This document shows positions 1-9,196 of a stretch of DNA of 64,000 bases, piece by piece. Below the pieces are notes generated by a model. The model had not been told where the DNA came from. It did not search any database and saw only the letters and a list, made by a program, of their open reading frames with translations. The position numbers were made by a program, and so were the translations under genes. The stretch is taken from positions 126,737 to 190,736 of the forward strand of contig NZ_LOIC01000072.1 in assembly GCF_001684335.1 (NCBI RefSeq), in the 5' to 3' direction. This DNA is from Photorhabdus namnaonensis. GTDB lineage: Bacteria > Pseudomonadota > Gammaproteobacteria > Enterobacterales > Enterobacteriaceae. Position 1 is the first letter of the stretch. Every line of letters begins with the position of its first letter.

Positions 1-635
1 TTATTGTTGGAGCATCAGGTTCCCTTCCTGGCGATTTACAGCGATTATGGCAACCCAAACAACCGGATACTTATCATCTTGAGTATGGCTATTCCTGTAT
101 GGGCTATGAAATAGCCGCTGCCATTGGCGCTAAACTAGCCTGCCCCAACCAACCGGTTTACGCCATAGTCGGTGATGGCGCTTATATGATGCTTCATTCA
201 GAGCTGCAAACCGCGGTACAGGAAAATATCAAAATCATCGTGTTGCTGTTTGATAACGCGGGATTTGGCTGTATCAATAATCTACAAATGAGCCAAGGGA
301 TGGGCAGTTTCGGAACAGAAAATCGTTACCGGAACCCTGAAAGTGGCGACATGGATGGCAAACTGATTAAAGTCGACTTCGCCAAAAACGCAGAAAGCTA
401 CGGCTGCAAAAGCTACCGAGTCCATGATGAGCGACAACTGCTTGACGCATTACAGAAAGCCCAAAAACAGACCGTACCGGTACTCATCGATATCAAAGTG
501 CTGCCTAAAACAATGACTCATGATTATGAATCATGGTGGCGAATAGGCACAGCGCAAGTAGCGAAAAATCCAGCTATAGAATCTGCCGCAAAGAAAATAA
601 AGGAGATGGTTGCAACCAAAGTACGCCAATATTAA
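1..635 (+). CDS. iolD: IolD, trihydroxycyclohexane-1,2-dione hydrolase (3' part)
   Basis: Only the C-terminal ~210 codons are in the window; the frame is open from base 3 and ends at TAA 633-635. This is the thiamine-diphosphate-binding domain: GDGAYMML followed by a DNAGFG segment is the GDG...N Mg/ThDP motif of the acetolactate-synthase superfamily. IolD hydrolyses the cyclic dione made by IolE to 5-deoxy-glucuronate in cytosolic myo-inositol catabolism. The full-length enzyme is about 640 residues, so roughly two thirds lies to the left. The iolG, iolC, iolE and iolB neighbours make the assignment firm. Confidence 0.93.
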   Translation, partial: IVGASGSLPGDLQRLWQPKQPDTYHLEYGYSCMGYEIAAAIGAKLACPNQPVYAIVGDGAYMMLHSELQTAVQENIKIIVLLFDNAGFGCINNLQMSQGMGSFGTENRYRNPESGDMDGKLIKVDFAKNAESYGCKSYRVHDERQLLDALQKAQKQTVPVLIDIKVLPKTMTHDYESWWRIGTAQVAKNPAIESAAKKIKEMVATKVRQY

Positions 636-641
636 AAAGTG

Positions 642-670
642 ATGGCCTGTAAGACAGCAGGCCATTTTCT
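642..670 (+). terminator. Rho-independent terminator after iolD
   Basis: Perfect 8-bp stem ATGGCCTG / CAGGCCAT (642-649 with 658-665), 8-nt loop, followed by TTTCTCTCT. It sits 7 bases after the iolD stop and should separate iolD from iolG. Confidence 0.8.
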
Positions 671-928
671 CTCTCCTAATCATTTTAATGCTAATTTTGA
701 AATTATTATTCCAAAAATAAATTACTTTTTTCTTCCCCTCAATCTCTATGGCTAAGCTCGGTAATCACTTAGTCGAATGCATATTTATGATTTGTTTTTA
801 AAAGATAAATATCCAAACTCATCCAGCATAAATCTTACTTTACGTGATCTAATTAACACAAATTTAATATTGTTATTAACAAAATGCTACGCCACACTCA
901 AAAATATAATTTCCAAATATTTAAAAAT

Positions 929-942
929 TGAAATAAATGTTT
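929..942. promoter_or_regulatory. 14-mer shared by two iol promoters
   Basis: TGAAATAAATGTTT at 929-942, about 60 bp upstream of iolG, is identical to 4105-4118 upstream of the second dehydrogenase gene. This may be an operator for the pathway regulator (enterobacterial iol genes are usually controlled by an RpiR-type IolR, not seen in this window). The regulatory role is inference from position and identity only; AT-rich DNA makes chance matches likelier. Confidence 0.35.
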
Positions 943-1001
943 TATTTGATATATTTTAAAGTATCTCATAAGCAGATACCTAGGTATCAAGGAGCATCCA
1001 T

Positions 1002-1988
1002 ATGTTCAACATTGCATTATTTGGCGCCGGACGAATTGGACAAGTACACGCAGTGAATATCACTCATCATAAAGAAACTTCTCTTTACTCCGTTGTCGAT
1101 CCACATCAGAAAAGTGCTGAACTTTTAGTACAGAAATATCAAACAAAAAGACAAACTATTGAACAGGCAATGTCCGACCCTAAAATAGATGGCGTTCTTA
1201 TCGCCTCAGCAACAGATACTCATGCAGATTTAATCGAACTCGCAGCAAAACATCATAAAAAAATCTTCTGTGAAAAACCGGTTCATCTTAATATTGAACG
1301 TGTTCGTCATTGCCTTGAAACCGTTAAACAGTATCAGGTTCCCTTATTTGTTGGCTTTAACCGTCGTTACGATCCGCAATTCCGCCGAGTCAAAACACTA
1401 TTTGACGCCGGTGCGATAGGAAAAGCCGAATCTCTACTGATTATTTCCCGTGATCCCTCTCCTCCCTCCGCTGAATATGTCAAAGTTTCCGGCGGTATGT
1501 TCCGGGATATGACAATACATGACTTCGATATGGCACGTTTTATTATCAGTGAGGAACCCTGTTCGATCTACGCTCAAGGCAGCAACCTGATTGATCCCGC
1601 TATTGGGCAAGCGGGTGATATCGATACCGCCTTTATCGTTATGAAATTCCCATCAGGTGCAATGGCAACCATTACCAACAGCCGCCGTTCCGGGTATGGC
1701 TATGACCAGCGGATTGAATTGCATGGTGAAAAAGGGCTGCTTAGCGCCGGTAACATCAAAGAAAACAGCGTCGAACTCTGGGAAAACAGCGGTTGTTTAA
1801 CAGCCAAGCCAGAGCATTTCTTCCTGCAACGTTACCGGGAAGCCTACATTGCTGAATGGGACCATTTTGTCGATGTCATGGCTGGTCGCGCCACACCAGA
1901 ATGTAGTGGCGCCGATGGCGAACAGGCGCTTTATCTGGCTGATAAAGCTCTCGAATCTCTGCAATTAGGGAAAGAAATCAGATTATAA
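1002..1988 (+). CDS. iolG: IolG, myo-inositol 2-dehydrogenase
   Basis: 328-residue Gfo/Idh/MocA-family oxidoreductase. The N-terminal Rossmann motif GAGRIGQVHA binds NAD; CEKPVHLN carries the family EKP lysine (~res 95); GGMFRDMTIHDFDMARF (~res 163-180) carries the catalytic Asp/His pair of inositol dehydrogenases. It oxidises myo-inositol to 2-keto-myo-inositol, the first step of the pathway. The length is normal and a GGAG ribosome site precedes the ATG. It is followed by the transporter gene after a hairpin-bearing spacer. Confidence 0.93.
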   Translation: MFNIALFGAGRIGQVHAVNITHHKETSLYSVVDPHQKSAELLVQKYQTKRQTIEQAMSDPKIDGVLIASATDTHADLIELAAKHHKKIFCEKPVHLNIERVRHCLETVKQYQVPLFVGFNRRYDPQFRRVKTLFDAGAIGKAESLLIISRDPSPPSAEYVKVSGGMFRDMTIHDFDMARFIISEEPCSIYAQGSNLIDPAIGQAGDIDTAFIVMKFPSGAMATITNSRRSGYGYDQRIELHGEKGLLSAGNIKENSVELWENSGCLTAKPEHFFLQRYREAYIAEWDHFVDVMAGRATPECSGADGEQALYLADKALESLQLGKEIRL

Positions 1989-2039
1989 AACAGACCTACA
2001 TCTCTAACTAACTGACTCACATTTACTTTCATCATAAAA

Positions 2040-2074
2040 ACGGGAAAGGCCGCTTTCCCGTCAGCATATTGCTG
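2040..2074 (+). terminator. Hairpin pair between iolG and symporter gene
   Basis: Perfect 9-bp stem ACGGGAAAG / CTTTCCCGT (2040-2048 with 2053-2061, 4-nt loop), immediately followed by CAGCA-TAT-TGCTG (2062-2074). There is no U-run, so it may be an attenuator or mRNA-stability element rather than a full terminator. The next gene starts at 2108. Confidence 0.45.
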
Positions 2075-2107
2075 CCTGAAAACAGTCAATCAGGCTTGGA
2101 GGATCGT

Positions 2108-3817
2108 ATGTTAGCTTTTCTCTCATTTATTGGTTTTACCCTATTAGTGGCTGGCTTCGCTTATTACAAAACCCATAATGCTCGTTTGACAGAATCTACT
2201 GAAGGCTATTTTCTTGGTGGACGATCTCTCACAGGTGTTTATATTGGTAGCTCTATGTTATTAATGAACCTGTCCACAGAACATTTAATCGGTTTGAATG
2301 GATTAGCATTCCGAACCGGATTTATCGTTATGGCTTGGGAAGTGATAGCCGCTGTGACAATCGTTCTATTTGCTATTTATTTCCTACCTAAATATCTGAA
2401 ACTCGGTATTTCAACCATCCCGGAATACCTTGAACGCCGATTTGATAAAAATACGCTGCTTATTACCTCCATTCTTTTCCTGGCTATGTATATCATTTCA
2501 CTACTCCCCATTGTGCTGTATACCGGTGCAATTGCATTAGAAAGTCTATTCCAGGTTTCCAATGTATTCAGTATTGATAAGACTACGGCATTATGGATTA
2601 TGGTTTGGAGCGTTGGTGGATTAGGTGCGGTTTATGCCATCTTTGGTGGTATTAAAGCCATTGCCGCCGCAGATACTATTAACGGAATTGGCTTAATCGT
2701 TGGCGGGTTAATGGTAACCATTTTTGCCCTACTCTATGTCGGCAATGGCAATGCCTGGCAAGGATTAATTGAAGTTTATCAATCTAATCCTGATAAATTT
2801 AACTCCATCGGCAGTGAAGATTCTCTAGTTCCTTTCTCCACGTTATTTACCGGCCTAATTGTTTCCAATATGTTTTTCTGGTGTACCAATCAATCCATTG
2901 TTCAGAAAGCCCTTGGGGCAAAAAATCTAGCGGAAGGACAAAAAGGCGTGATGTTGTGTGCTTTATTTAAACTCATCATGCCGTCTATTATTATTCTACC
3001 AGGCATTATTGCTTTCCATATTTTCAAAGGACAAATAGATAATCCAGATAACGCCTATCCAGAATTAGTCCATCTAATTCTGCCAGAAGTATTGGTTGGT
3101 TTCTTTGCCGCTGTAGTTGTTGGTGCGGTATTTTCCACATTCAGCGGAGGACTTAATTCATCTGTGACACTGTTTATCGTCAATATTTATAAACAGCGAA
3201 TCAACCAAAATGCCACCGAAACTCAAACAGTCGCTATGAGTAAATATCTGGGGATCGGGTTAGCGTTAATCACCATGATCGTCGCACCATTAGTCGCTAA
3301 TGCACCTGATGGCCTGTTCTATCTCATTCAACAATTACAGGGGATTTTTAACGCGCCAATTCTCAGCGTGGTATTAGTCGGTTTGATGACTAAACGAGTA
3401 CCGCCTATTGCCGCTAAACTTGGCCTATTATTCGGTATGTCAGCCTATATTATCTGTAATTTCATTTTGAAAATTAACCTGCATTTTTTTCATCTGGTTG
3501 GCATTTTATTTGTTCTTAATGTTATTTTCATGTTGGCTATTGGCTACTTTTTCCCAGCTAAACCATTTGAAGATATTTATACCGAACAGGTGAATATCAC
3601 ACCGTGGTCTATGGTGAAACCGGTTGCATGGTTAATTACACTCTGTTCAATATCTATATACGTATTTCTCGCACATAATGTTCCCAAGGCAATCATGGTT
3701 ATTTATTATTTGTTCGCTGCATTAATACTATCTTATGCGCTATACCAGATAGGCAAAACACTATTCAGGAAACTTGTGATAAATAATACGCCCCAAAAAC
3801 CGAATAAAGATAATTAG
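2108..3817 (+). CDS. Sodium:solute symporter, YidK-like, probable inositol uptake
   Basis: 569-residue solute:sodium symporter (SSS) family membrane protein with many hydrophobic helices. The N-terminal GYFLGGRSL and NLSTEHLIGLNG segments closely resemble E. coli YidK. Start chosen at ATG 2108 because TGGAGG (2097-2102) sits 5 nt upstream; an in-frame upstream ATG at 2069 lacks this. It should import the pathway substrate across the inner membrane with Na+. Inositol as substrate is inferred from its position between iolG and the other iol genes; the family also carries sugars. Confidence 0.85.
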   Translation: MLAFLSFIGFTLLVAGFAYYKTHNARLTESTEGYFLGGRSLTGVYIGSSMLLMNLSTEHLIGLNGLAFRTGFIVMAWEVIAAVTIVLFAIYFLPKYLKLGISTIPEYLERRFDKNTLLITSILFLAMYIISLLPIVLYTGAIALESLFQVSNVFSIDKTTALWIMVWSVGGLGAVYAIFGGIKAIAAADTINGIGLIVGGLMVTIFALLYVGNGNAWQGLIEVYQSNPDKFNSIGSEDSLVPFSTLFTGLIVSNMFFWCTNQSIVQKALGAKNLAEGQKGVMLCALFKLIMPSIIILPGIIAFHIFKGQIDNPDNAYPELVHLILPEVLVGFFAAVVVGAVFSTFSGGLNSSVTLFIVNIYKQRINQNATETQTVAMSKYLGIGLALITMIVAPLVANAPDGLFYLIQQLQGIFNAPILSVVLVGLMTKRVPPIAAKLGLLFGMSAYIICNFILKINLHFFHLVGILFVLNVIFMLAIGYFFPAKPFEDIYTEQVNITPWSMVKPVAWLITLCSISIYVFLAHNVPKAIMVIYYLFAALILSYALYQIGKTLFRKLVINNTPQKPNKDN

Positions 3818-3860
3818 CTAACTTTATGACTCTAACATTATTATCAAAATAACTCATTAC

Positions 3861-3901
3861 CAGGATTTCCCTTTACCCCATATTCGCAAGAGGAAATCCT
3901 G
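3861..3901. terminator. Inverted repeat after the symporter gene
   Basis: Perfect 10-bp arms CAGGATTTCC (3861-3870) and GGAAATCCTG (3892-3901) with a 21-nt loop, 44 bp after the symporter stop. A T-rich stretch follows only after ~14 nt, so termination is plausible rather than certain. Confidence 0.5.
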
Positions 3902-4226
3902 GGGGTATAGTGATTCTTTTTGCTAACTAACTCCATATATGCCAAACCATAAATGGAACAAAAATTCTAATATTCTATTTTTTCAGCTCTTACCTCTGAA
4001 TGATCCCTAACTCATTAGAAAATTAACCCTATATAACGCGACGTTAGCTAAAAAATCCTTATCAGATCACAACTTGAAATTAATATTTTCATTTTTGTTG
4101 AAAATGAAATAAATGTTTCCTATAACAGATGTATGACAACAACCAAGGCTAACTGGCAAACACTAGAAAAATTGACTGCAACAACAAACGACCTATCCGC
4201 TTCCTTCTATTCGGAGAAACAGCTAT
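3902..4226. promoter_or_regulatory. Promoter region of second iol transcription unit
   Basis: About 325 bp without a gene. It contains a perfect inverted repeat TTTCATTTT-N5-AAAATGAAA (4087-4109) overlapping the 14-mer TGAAATAAATGTTT (4105-4118) that is repeated upstream of iolG. These make it the most likely operator/promoter of the dehydrogenase-iolC-iolE-iolB unit. Core -35/-10 boxes were not assigned. Confidence 0.45.
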
Positions 4227-5405
4227 ATGGAAGAGATTCGTATCGGCTTAATCGGTACTGGTTACATTGGACGCACGCATGCCATTGCTTACGCACAAGC
4301 GCCCACTGTTTTCCCTCTGGCAGGCAAACTAGTTTGTGAAATGGTAGCGGAAACTTCTGCTGAACTCGCCGCAAAACGGTCTGAACAATTAGGTTTCCGG
4401 CGCTTTACTGATAATTGGCGCAAATTAGTATCAGATCCCGATATTCATGTTGTTGATATCTGCTCACCAAATTTCCTTCATAAAGAGATGGCTCTCGAAG
4501 CTATCAAACATGGCAAACATGTTTATTGTGAAAAACCACTGGCACTAAACTCAACCGATGCAAAATTAATGGCCGAAGCCGCCAAAAAAGCCGGAGTGAA
4601 AACATTAGTCGGTTTTAACTACATGAAAAATCCCACCGCACAACTGGCTAAAGAGATCATTTCAAATGGGGAAATTGGCGAGGTCATTCACTTCTACGGC
4701 ACTCACAACGAAGATTACATGGCTGATCCATTCACCCCTATTCACTGGCACTGTCTTAAAGATAAAGCTGGATTAGGTGCATTAGGGGATCTTGCTGCTC
4801 ATATCATCAATATGGCGCAATACCTGATTGGTGATATCGAAACTGTTTGCGCAGACATGACCACTGTCATCAAACAACGCCCGGAAAAAACCGGCTCTAG
4901 CATTATGGTTGCGGTAGAAAACGAAGATCAAGCACATGCTATGGTACGTTTCAACAGTGGGGCAATGGGTATTATTGAAACCTCCCGTATTGCCTGCGGC
5001 CGCAAAATGGGTTTGAGCTACACCGTTACAGGAACAAAAGGTGCTTTGAGCTTCACACAAGAAAGAATGGCCGAACTAAAACTTTACCGTCACGATGAAC
5101 CGGCAAACCGCCAAGGCTTTAAAACTATTCTTATTGGACCGGAACATCCTGACTATGCGCCATTCTGTCACGGTGCTGGTCACGGCATCGGCTTCAATGA
5201 TCAAAAAACAGTGGAAATCAGAGATTTAATCAATGGCATCGCCAGCAATAAAGAGATATGGCCAGATTTCACCGAAGGCTGGAAAGTCTCACGTATTCTG
5301 GATGCCATTGCTCGTTCTTATCAACAGCAACGTTGGGTGAATGTCACTGAAATTAATTATTTTTATCAATTATCCACTATCGGAGCTCACCATAGCAACA
5401 CTTGA
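4227..5405 (+). CDS. Gfo/Idh/MocA oxidoreductase of the iol cluster
   Basis: 392-residue NAD(P)-dependent oxidoreductase, paralogous to IolG but longer. GTGYIGRTHAIAYA is the dinucleotide-binding motif; CEKPLALN carries the EKP lysine (~res 99); the GALGDLAAHIINMAQY segment is at the catalytic Asp/His position. Such second dehydrogenases in iol clusters (IolX/IolW/IolG2-type) act on scyllo- or other inositol isomers; the substrate here cannot be told from sequence. It overlaps the upstream edge of the iolC reading frame, suggesting co-transcription with iolC. Confidence 0.82.
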   Translation: MEEIRIGLIGTGYIGRTHAIAYAQAPTVFPLAGKLVCEMVAETSAELAAKRSEQLGFRRFTDNWRKLVSDPDIHVVDICSPNFLHKEMALEAIKHGKHVYCEKPLALNSTDAKLMAEAAKKAGVKTLVGFNYMKNPTAQLAKEIISNGEIGEVIHFYGTHNEDYMADPFTPIHWHCLKDKAGLGALGDLAAHIINMAQYLIGDIETVCADMTTVIKQRPEKTGSSIMVAVENEDQAHAMVRFNSGAMGIIETSRIACGRKMGLSYTVTGTKGALSFTQERMAELKLYRHDEPANRQGFKTILIGPEHPDYAPFCHGAGHGIGFNDQKTVEIRDLINGIASNKEIWPDFTEGWKVSRILDAIARSYQQQRWVNVTEINYFYQLSTIGAHHSNT

Positions 5406-5431
5406 TGTTGTACTTAATAAGGAATGGTTCA

Positions 5432-7336
5432 ATGGAGCAGCAAAGAAAATTTGATGTTATCTGCATGGGACGAATCGCCGTTGACCTTTACGGCCAACAA
5501 ATCGGAGCTCGTCTGGAAGACATGGGAAGTTTTGCAAAATACCTTGGCGGTTCTTCCGGTAATGTCGCCTATGGCGCCGCTCGCCAGGGGCTTAAATCCT
5601 CCATGCTAGCCAGAGTCGGTGATGAGCATATGGGACGCTTCCTTAGGGAAGAGCTGCAAAGTGTTGGCTGTGATACCAGCCATCTAACTATCGATAAAGA
5701 ACGCCTTACGGCACTGGTGCTGCTAGGAATCAAAGATAAAACCACCTTTCCCTTGATCTTCTATCGTGATAACTGCGCTGATATGGCAATTACCCGTGAT
5801 GATTTCAGTGAAGAATACATTGCATCAGCCCGTTGTCTGGCAATCACCGGAACACACCTTTCTCATCCTAACACTCGAGACGCGGTACTGACGGCCCTTA
5901 ACTACGCCCGCCGTAATCGCGTGAAAACCGTCATGGATATTGATTATCGCCCGGTACTTTGGGGATTGACCTCTCTGGGAGATGGTGAAGCACGTTATAT
6001 CGCATCGGAACAGGTAACAGCTCAGTTACAGGAAGTATTACCGCTATTTGATCTCATTGTTGGCACAGAAGAAGAATTCCATATTGCCGGTGGTTCCACA
6101 GAGACTATCGAAGCACTACGCAACATTCGTAAACTCACGTCTGCCGCATTGGTTTGTAAACGGGGACCACTGGGATGCTCTGTTTTTACCGCTGAAATCC
6201 CTAATGATTTGAATGATGGCATTACCATACAAGGCGTTCGTGTCGATGTGCTTAATGTAGTCGGTGCAGGGGATGCTTTTATGTCCGGCTTATTACGCGG
6301 CTATCTTAATAACGAAGGTTGGGAAAAAGCTTGTACCTACGCTAATGCTTGTGGCGCATTAGTCGTTTCTCGTCATGGGTGCGCACCGGCAATGCCGGAT
6401 AAAACAGAGCTTGATAACTATCTATCGCGCGCCAATCAAATACTACGCCCCGATTTGGATGAAACACTTAACCACCTCCACCGAATCAGCGCCCGTAAAA
6501 AACAATGGGACGAACTGTGCGTAATGGCATTTGATCATCGTATTCAATTTATTGAATTAGCCCGTCAAGCAAATACCAGTATCAAGCGTATTTCATCATT
6601 AAAACAACTTCTATTGCGCGCCAGCCGGGAAGTCGCCACTGAAGCAGGGTTACAAGGAAAAATAGGCCTGTTATGTGACAGCACTTTCGGTCAGGATGTT
6701 TTAAACGAAATTACCGGTCAAGGTTGGTGGATAGGCCGCCCGATTGAGCTACCCGGCTCTCGCCCGCTTTGTCTGGAACATGGCAACATCGGTTCCCAAC
6801 TGATTGACTGGCCGCTGGAACACATCGTCAAATGTCTGGTGTTTTTCCATCCAGAAGATGCTCACCCACTCCGCCTGGAACAAGAGAAAAAAGTTCGGGA
6901 AATTTATGCCGCATGTTGTAAATCTGGTCACGAACTTTTACTGGAAGTGATTCTACCTGCGGAAATGAAACATTCAGATGAGTTCTATATTCGCGCTCTT
7001 AGACGCTTTTATAACCTTGGCGTCAAACCGGATTGGTGGAAACTCCCGCCTCTCAGTTCCGAAAGTTGGGACAACATTAACTATCTCATCCAGCAACGAG
7101 ACCCCTATTGCCGTGGCGTCGTTATTCTTGGTCTTGACGCTTCACAAGAAGAGCTGGAAATAGGCTTTAATGCCGCAGCCGGCAAATCTATCGTCAAAGG
7201 TTTTACTGTCGGAAGGACTTTGTTTGGTCAACCATCCCTAAAATGGCTAAAAAATGAGATTGATGATAACCGTTTGATCCAGAAAATAAAAACCAACTAT
7301 CACAACCTGATTAGCCTATGGCGTCAGCGCGGATAG
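5432..7336 (+). CDS. iolC: IolC, 5-dehydro-2-deoxygluconokinase with DUF2090 domain
   Basis: 634-residue two-domain protein. The N-terminal ~330 residues are a PfkB/ribokinase-type kinase: GGSSGNVAYG near the start and the C-terminal signature GAGDAFMSG, which holds the catalytic Asp. The remaining ~300 residues match the DUF2090 extension typical of enterobacterial and rhizobial IolC. It phosphorylates 5-dehydro-2-deoxy-D-gluconate before IolJ-type aldol cleavage. Start set at ATG 5432 because AAGGAA (5419-5424) precedes it; the frame opens slightly earlier, overlapping the preceding gene by 4 bp. Confidence 0.92.
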   Translation: MEQQRKFDVICMGRIAVDLYGQQIGARLEDMGSFAKYLGGSSGNVAYGAARQGLKSSMLARVGDEHMGRFLREELQSVGCDTSHLTIDKERLTALVLLGIKDKTTFPLIFYRDNCADMAITRDDFSEEYIASARCLAITGTHLSHPNTRDAVLTALNYARRNRVKTVMDIDYRPVLWGLTSLGDGEARYIASEQVTAQLQEVLPLFDLIVGTEEEFHIAGGSTETIEALRNIRKLTSAALVCKRGPLGCSVFTAEIPNDLNDGITIQGVRVDVLNVVGAGDAFMSGLLRGYLNNEGWEKACTYANACGALVVSRHGCAPAMPDKTELDNYLSRANQILRPDLDETLNHLHRISARKKQWDELCVMAFDHRIQFIELARQANTSIKRISSLKQLLLRASREVATEAGLQGKIGLLCDSTFGQDVLNEITGQGWWIGRPIELPGSRPLCLEHGNIGSQLIDWPLEHIVKCLVFFHPEDAHPLRLEQEKKVREIYAACCKSGHELLLEVILPAEMKHSDEFYIRALRRFYNLGVKPDWWKLPPLSSESWDNINYLIQQRDPYCRGVVILGLDASQEELEIGFNAAAGKSIVKGFTVGRTLFGQPSLKWLKNEIDDNRLIQKIKTNYHNLISLWRQRG

Positions 7337-7376
7337 CAACATAATAAAATTATTTTATTCAACTAGGAGCACCATC

Positions 7377-8267
7377 ATGGCTGTTCAACTTGGTATCAAC
7401 CCTCTGACCTGGACTAATGATGACTTACCCACTCTCGGCGCAGACACACCACTAGAAACCTGCTTAACAGAAGGCCGACAGGCAGGTTTTACCGGTTTTG
7501 AATTGGGCAATAAATTCCCTCGTCAGGCCAACGTATTGGGTCCCATTCTTGCCGCCCACGATCTCATGCTGGTATCTGGCTGGTACTCTGGCGAATTACT
7601 CACCCGTTCAGTAGCGGAAGAGATTAAGGCGGTACAATCTCACCTGACTCTGCTACGTGAATTGGGGGCTAATGTCATGGTATTTGCGGAAGTGACAAAC
7701 TGCATTCATGGCGATCAAAACAAGCCAGTCCATCTTCGCCCTCAATTTCCAACTAACCGCTGGCAAGAATATGGTGAAAAATTGACTGAATTTGCCCGTT
7801 ACACCCAAAAACAAGGTGTTCAGATTGCTTATCACCACCATATGGGAACTGTCATCGAAACTGAGAAAGATGTTGATCATCTAATGGAAAATACCGGAGA
7901 TGAAGTTGGATTGTTGCTGGATACCGGTCATTTAACCTTTGCTGGCGCTGATCCACTAGCTATCGCAGAACGCTGGGCAAAACGCATTAATCATGTTCAC
8001 TGTAAAGACATCCGCCCTGATGTACTTAACGATGTGAAAAACCGTAAAACCAGCTTCCTTGATGCGGTGCTGAGCGGTGTATTCACAGTACCGGGAGATG
8101 GTTGCGTTGATTATCCGGCAATTTTCCAAGTGTTGAAAAAACAGAATTATCAAGGCTGGCTGGTGGTTGAAGCAGAACAAGATCCCGCTATTGCTCACCC
8201 ATTCACCTACGCAACGATGGGTTATAACAATTTACGCAAATTTGCCAGAGATGCCGGATTGTTTTAA
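7377..8267 (+). CDS. iolE: IolE, 2-keto-myo-inositol dehydratase
   Basis: 296 residues, xylose-isomerase-like TIM barrel (AP endonuclease 2 family). Metal-binding stretches are visible: LLLDTGHLTFAG and VHCKDIRPDV carry the Asp/His ligands. It removes water from 2-keto-myo-inositol to give the trihydroxycyclohexane dione used by IolD. AGGAG precedes ATG 7377 at normal spacing, 40 bp after iolC, so it is part of the same transcript. Confidence 0.93.
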   Translation: MAVQLGINPLTWTNDDLPTLGADTPLETCLTEGRQAGFTGFELGNKFPRQANVLGPILAAHDLMLVSGWYSGELLTRSVAEEIKAVQSHLTLLRELGANVMVFAEVTNCIHGDQNKPVHLRPQFPTNRWQEYGEKLTEFARYTQKQGVQIAYHHHMGTVIETEKDVDHLMENTGDEVGLLLDTGHLTFAGADPLAIAERWAKRINHVHCKDIRPDVLNDVKNRKTSFLDAVLSGVFTVPGDGCVDYPAIFQVLKKQNYQGWLVVEAEQDPAIAHPFTYATMGYNNLRKFARDAGLF

Positions 8268-8314
8268 TTAATCACAACCTGATTCATGCAAAAATAGTAC
8301 TGAGGGTAGATAAT

Positions 8315-9142
8315 ATGTCAAAATTATTATCAAAATATCATGCACCGGATCAAAACAAACGAACTCAACATATCACGCCGGAATCAGCAAACTGGAAGTA
8401 TGTCCACTTCGATGTTTATGAGTTGGCTTCGGGTGAAAAAATCACCTTACCCGCATCAGAAAATGAAACCTGTCTAGTTTTAGTGGCTGGCAAAGCCACA
8501 GTGACTACGCCACATCAACGGTTTGAGCATATTGGCGATCGCATGCAGCCATTTGAACGCAAAAAACCTTATGCCGTTTACATCACTGCGGGGGAATCTG
8601 TTGAAATTATTGCCGATACCGCTCTTGAACTCGCGGTATGCCAAGCACCGGGTAAAGGAAGCTCCCCAACTCGACTGATTACGCCACAGGATATTGATGC
8701 AGAACAACGTGGCAATGGTTACAACCGACGCTATGTTCACAACATCCTACCGGATAACAAACCTGCTGATAGCTTATTGGTGGTTGAAGTCTTTACCGAC
8801 GAAGGTTGTACCAGTTCCTACCCTAGCCATAAACACGATACTGACAATGCGCCACAGGAAACCTATTTGGAAGAAACCTATTACCATCGCCTGAACCCAT
8901 CTCAAGGATTCTGCATGCAACGCGTCTATACCGATGACCGTGAACTAAATGAATCAATGGCTGTTTACAACAAAGATGTGGTCATGGTGCCCAAAGGCTA
9001 CCACCCAGTGGCAACCATTGCCGGTTACGACAACTATTATCTCAACGTAATGGCCGGACCAACCCGTAAGTGGTTATTTACCTGGGAAAAAGACCATCAA
9101 TGGGTTAATAGTGAAGAATATGCACAAAAGCACAACAATTGA
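8315..9142 (+). CDS. iolB: IolB, 5-deoxy-glucuronate isomerase
   Basis: 275-residue KduI/IolB-family cupin isomerase converting 5-deoxy-glucuronate to 5-dehydro-2-deoxy-gluconate, the IolC substrate. Family segments seen are YPSHKHDTD (metal-binding His residues) and the Glu-rich LEETYYHRLNP that follows. The length is normal; GAGGGT lies upstream of ATG 8315, 47 bp after iolE. It is the last gene of the unit; a hairpin and the CRISPR locus follow. Confidence 0.93.
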   Translation: MSKLLSKYHAPDQNKRTQHITPESANWKYVHFDVYELASGEKITLPASENETCLVLVAGKATVTTPHQRFEHIGDRMQPFERKKPYAVYITAGESVEIIADTALELAVCQAPGKGSSPTRLITPQDIDAEQRGNGYNRRYVHNILPDNKPADSLLVVEVFTDEGCTSSYPSHKHDTDNAPQETYLEETYYHRLNPSQGFCMQRVYTDDRELNESMAVYNKDVVMVPKGYHPVATIAGYDNYYLNVMAGPTRKWLFTWEKDHQWVNSEEYAQKHNN

Positions 9143-9174
9143 TGCATATCGAGAAGAAAAAAGATTGCTTTTTT

Positions 9175-9196
9175 AGCGCACTCAATCGAGTGCGCT
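9175..9196. terminator. Hairpin between iolB and CRISPR array 1
   Basis: Perfect 9-bp stem AGCGCACTC-AATC-GAGTGCGCT. Its right arm overlaps the first bases of the degenerate, leader-distal CRISPR repeat (9190-9217). No U-run follows on either strand, though AAAAAAG-ATTG-CTTTTTT lies just left. It may end both the iolB transcript and the oppositely directed crRNA precursor; this is inference. Confidence 0.5.

Larger units (their letters stand above)
636..1001. other. iolD-iolG intergenic region, candidate promoter
   Basis: AT-rich spacer holding the iolD terminator and, downstream, the presumed iolG promoter. A 60-codon open frame at 777-959 has no recognisable product or good ribosome site and is not called as a gene. 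A small palindrome AAATAAA-TGT-TTTATTT lies at 931-947. GGAG (991-994) precedes the iolG ATG. Confidence 0.5.

Noticed and set aside
777-959. 60-codon frame between iolD and iolG
   Set aside because: AT-rich, no ribosome site, no recognisable protein; covers the iolG promoter region.
4133-4339. 68-codon frame overlapping the start of the second dehydrogenase gene
   Set aside because: Out of frame with a clear Gfo/Idh/MocA gene that has the better start and homology.
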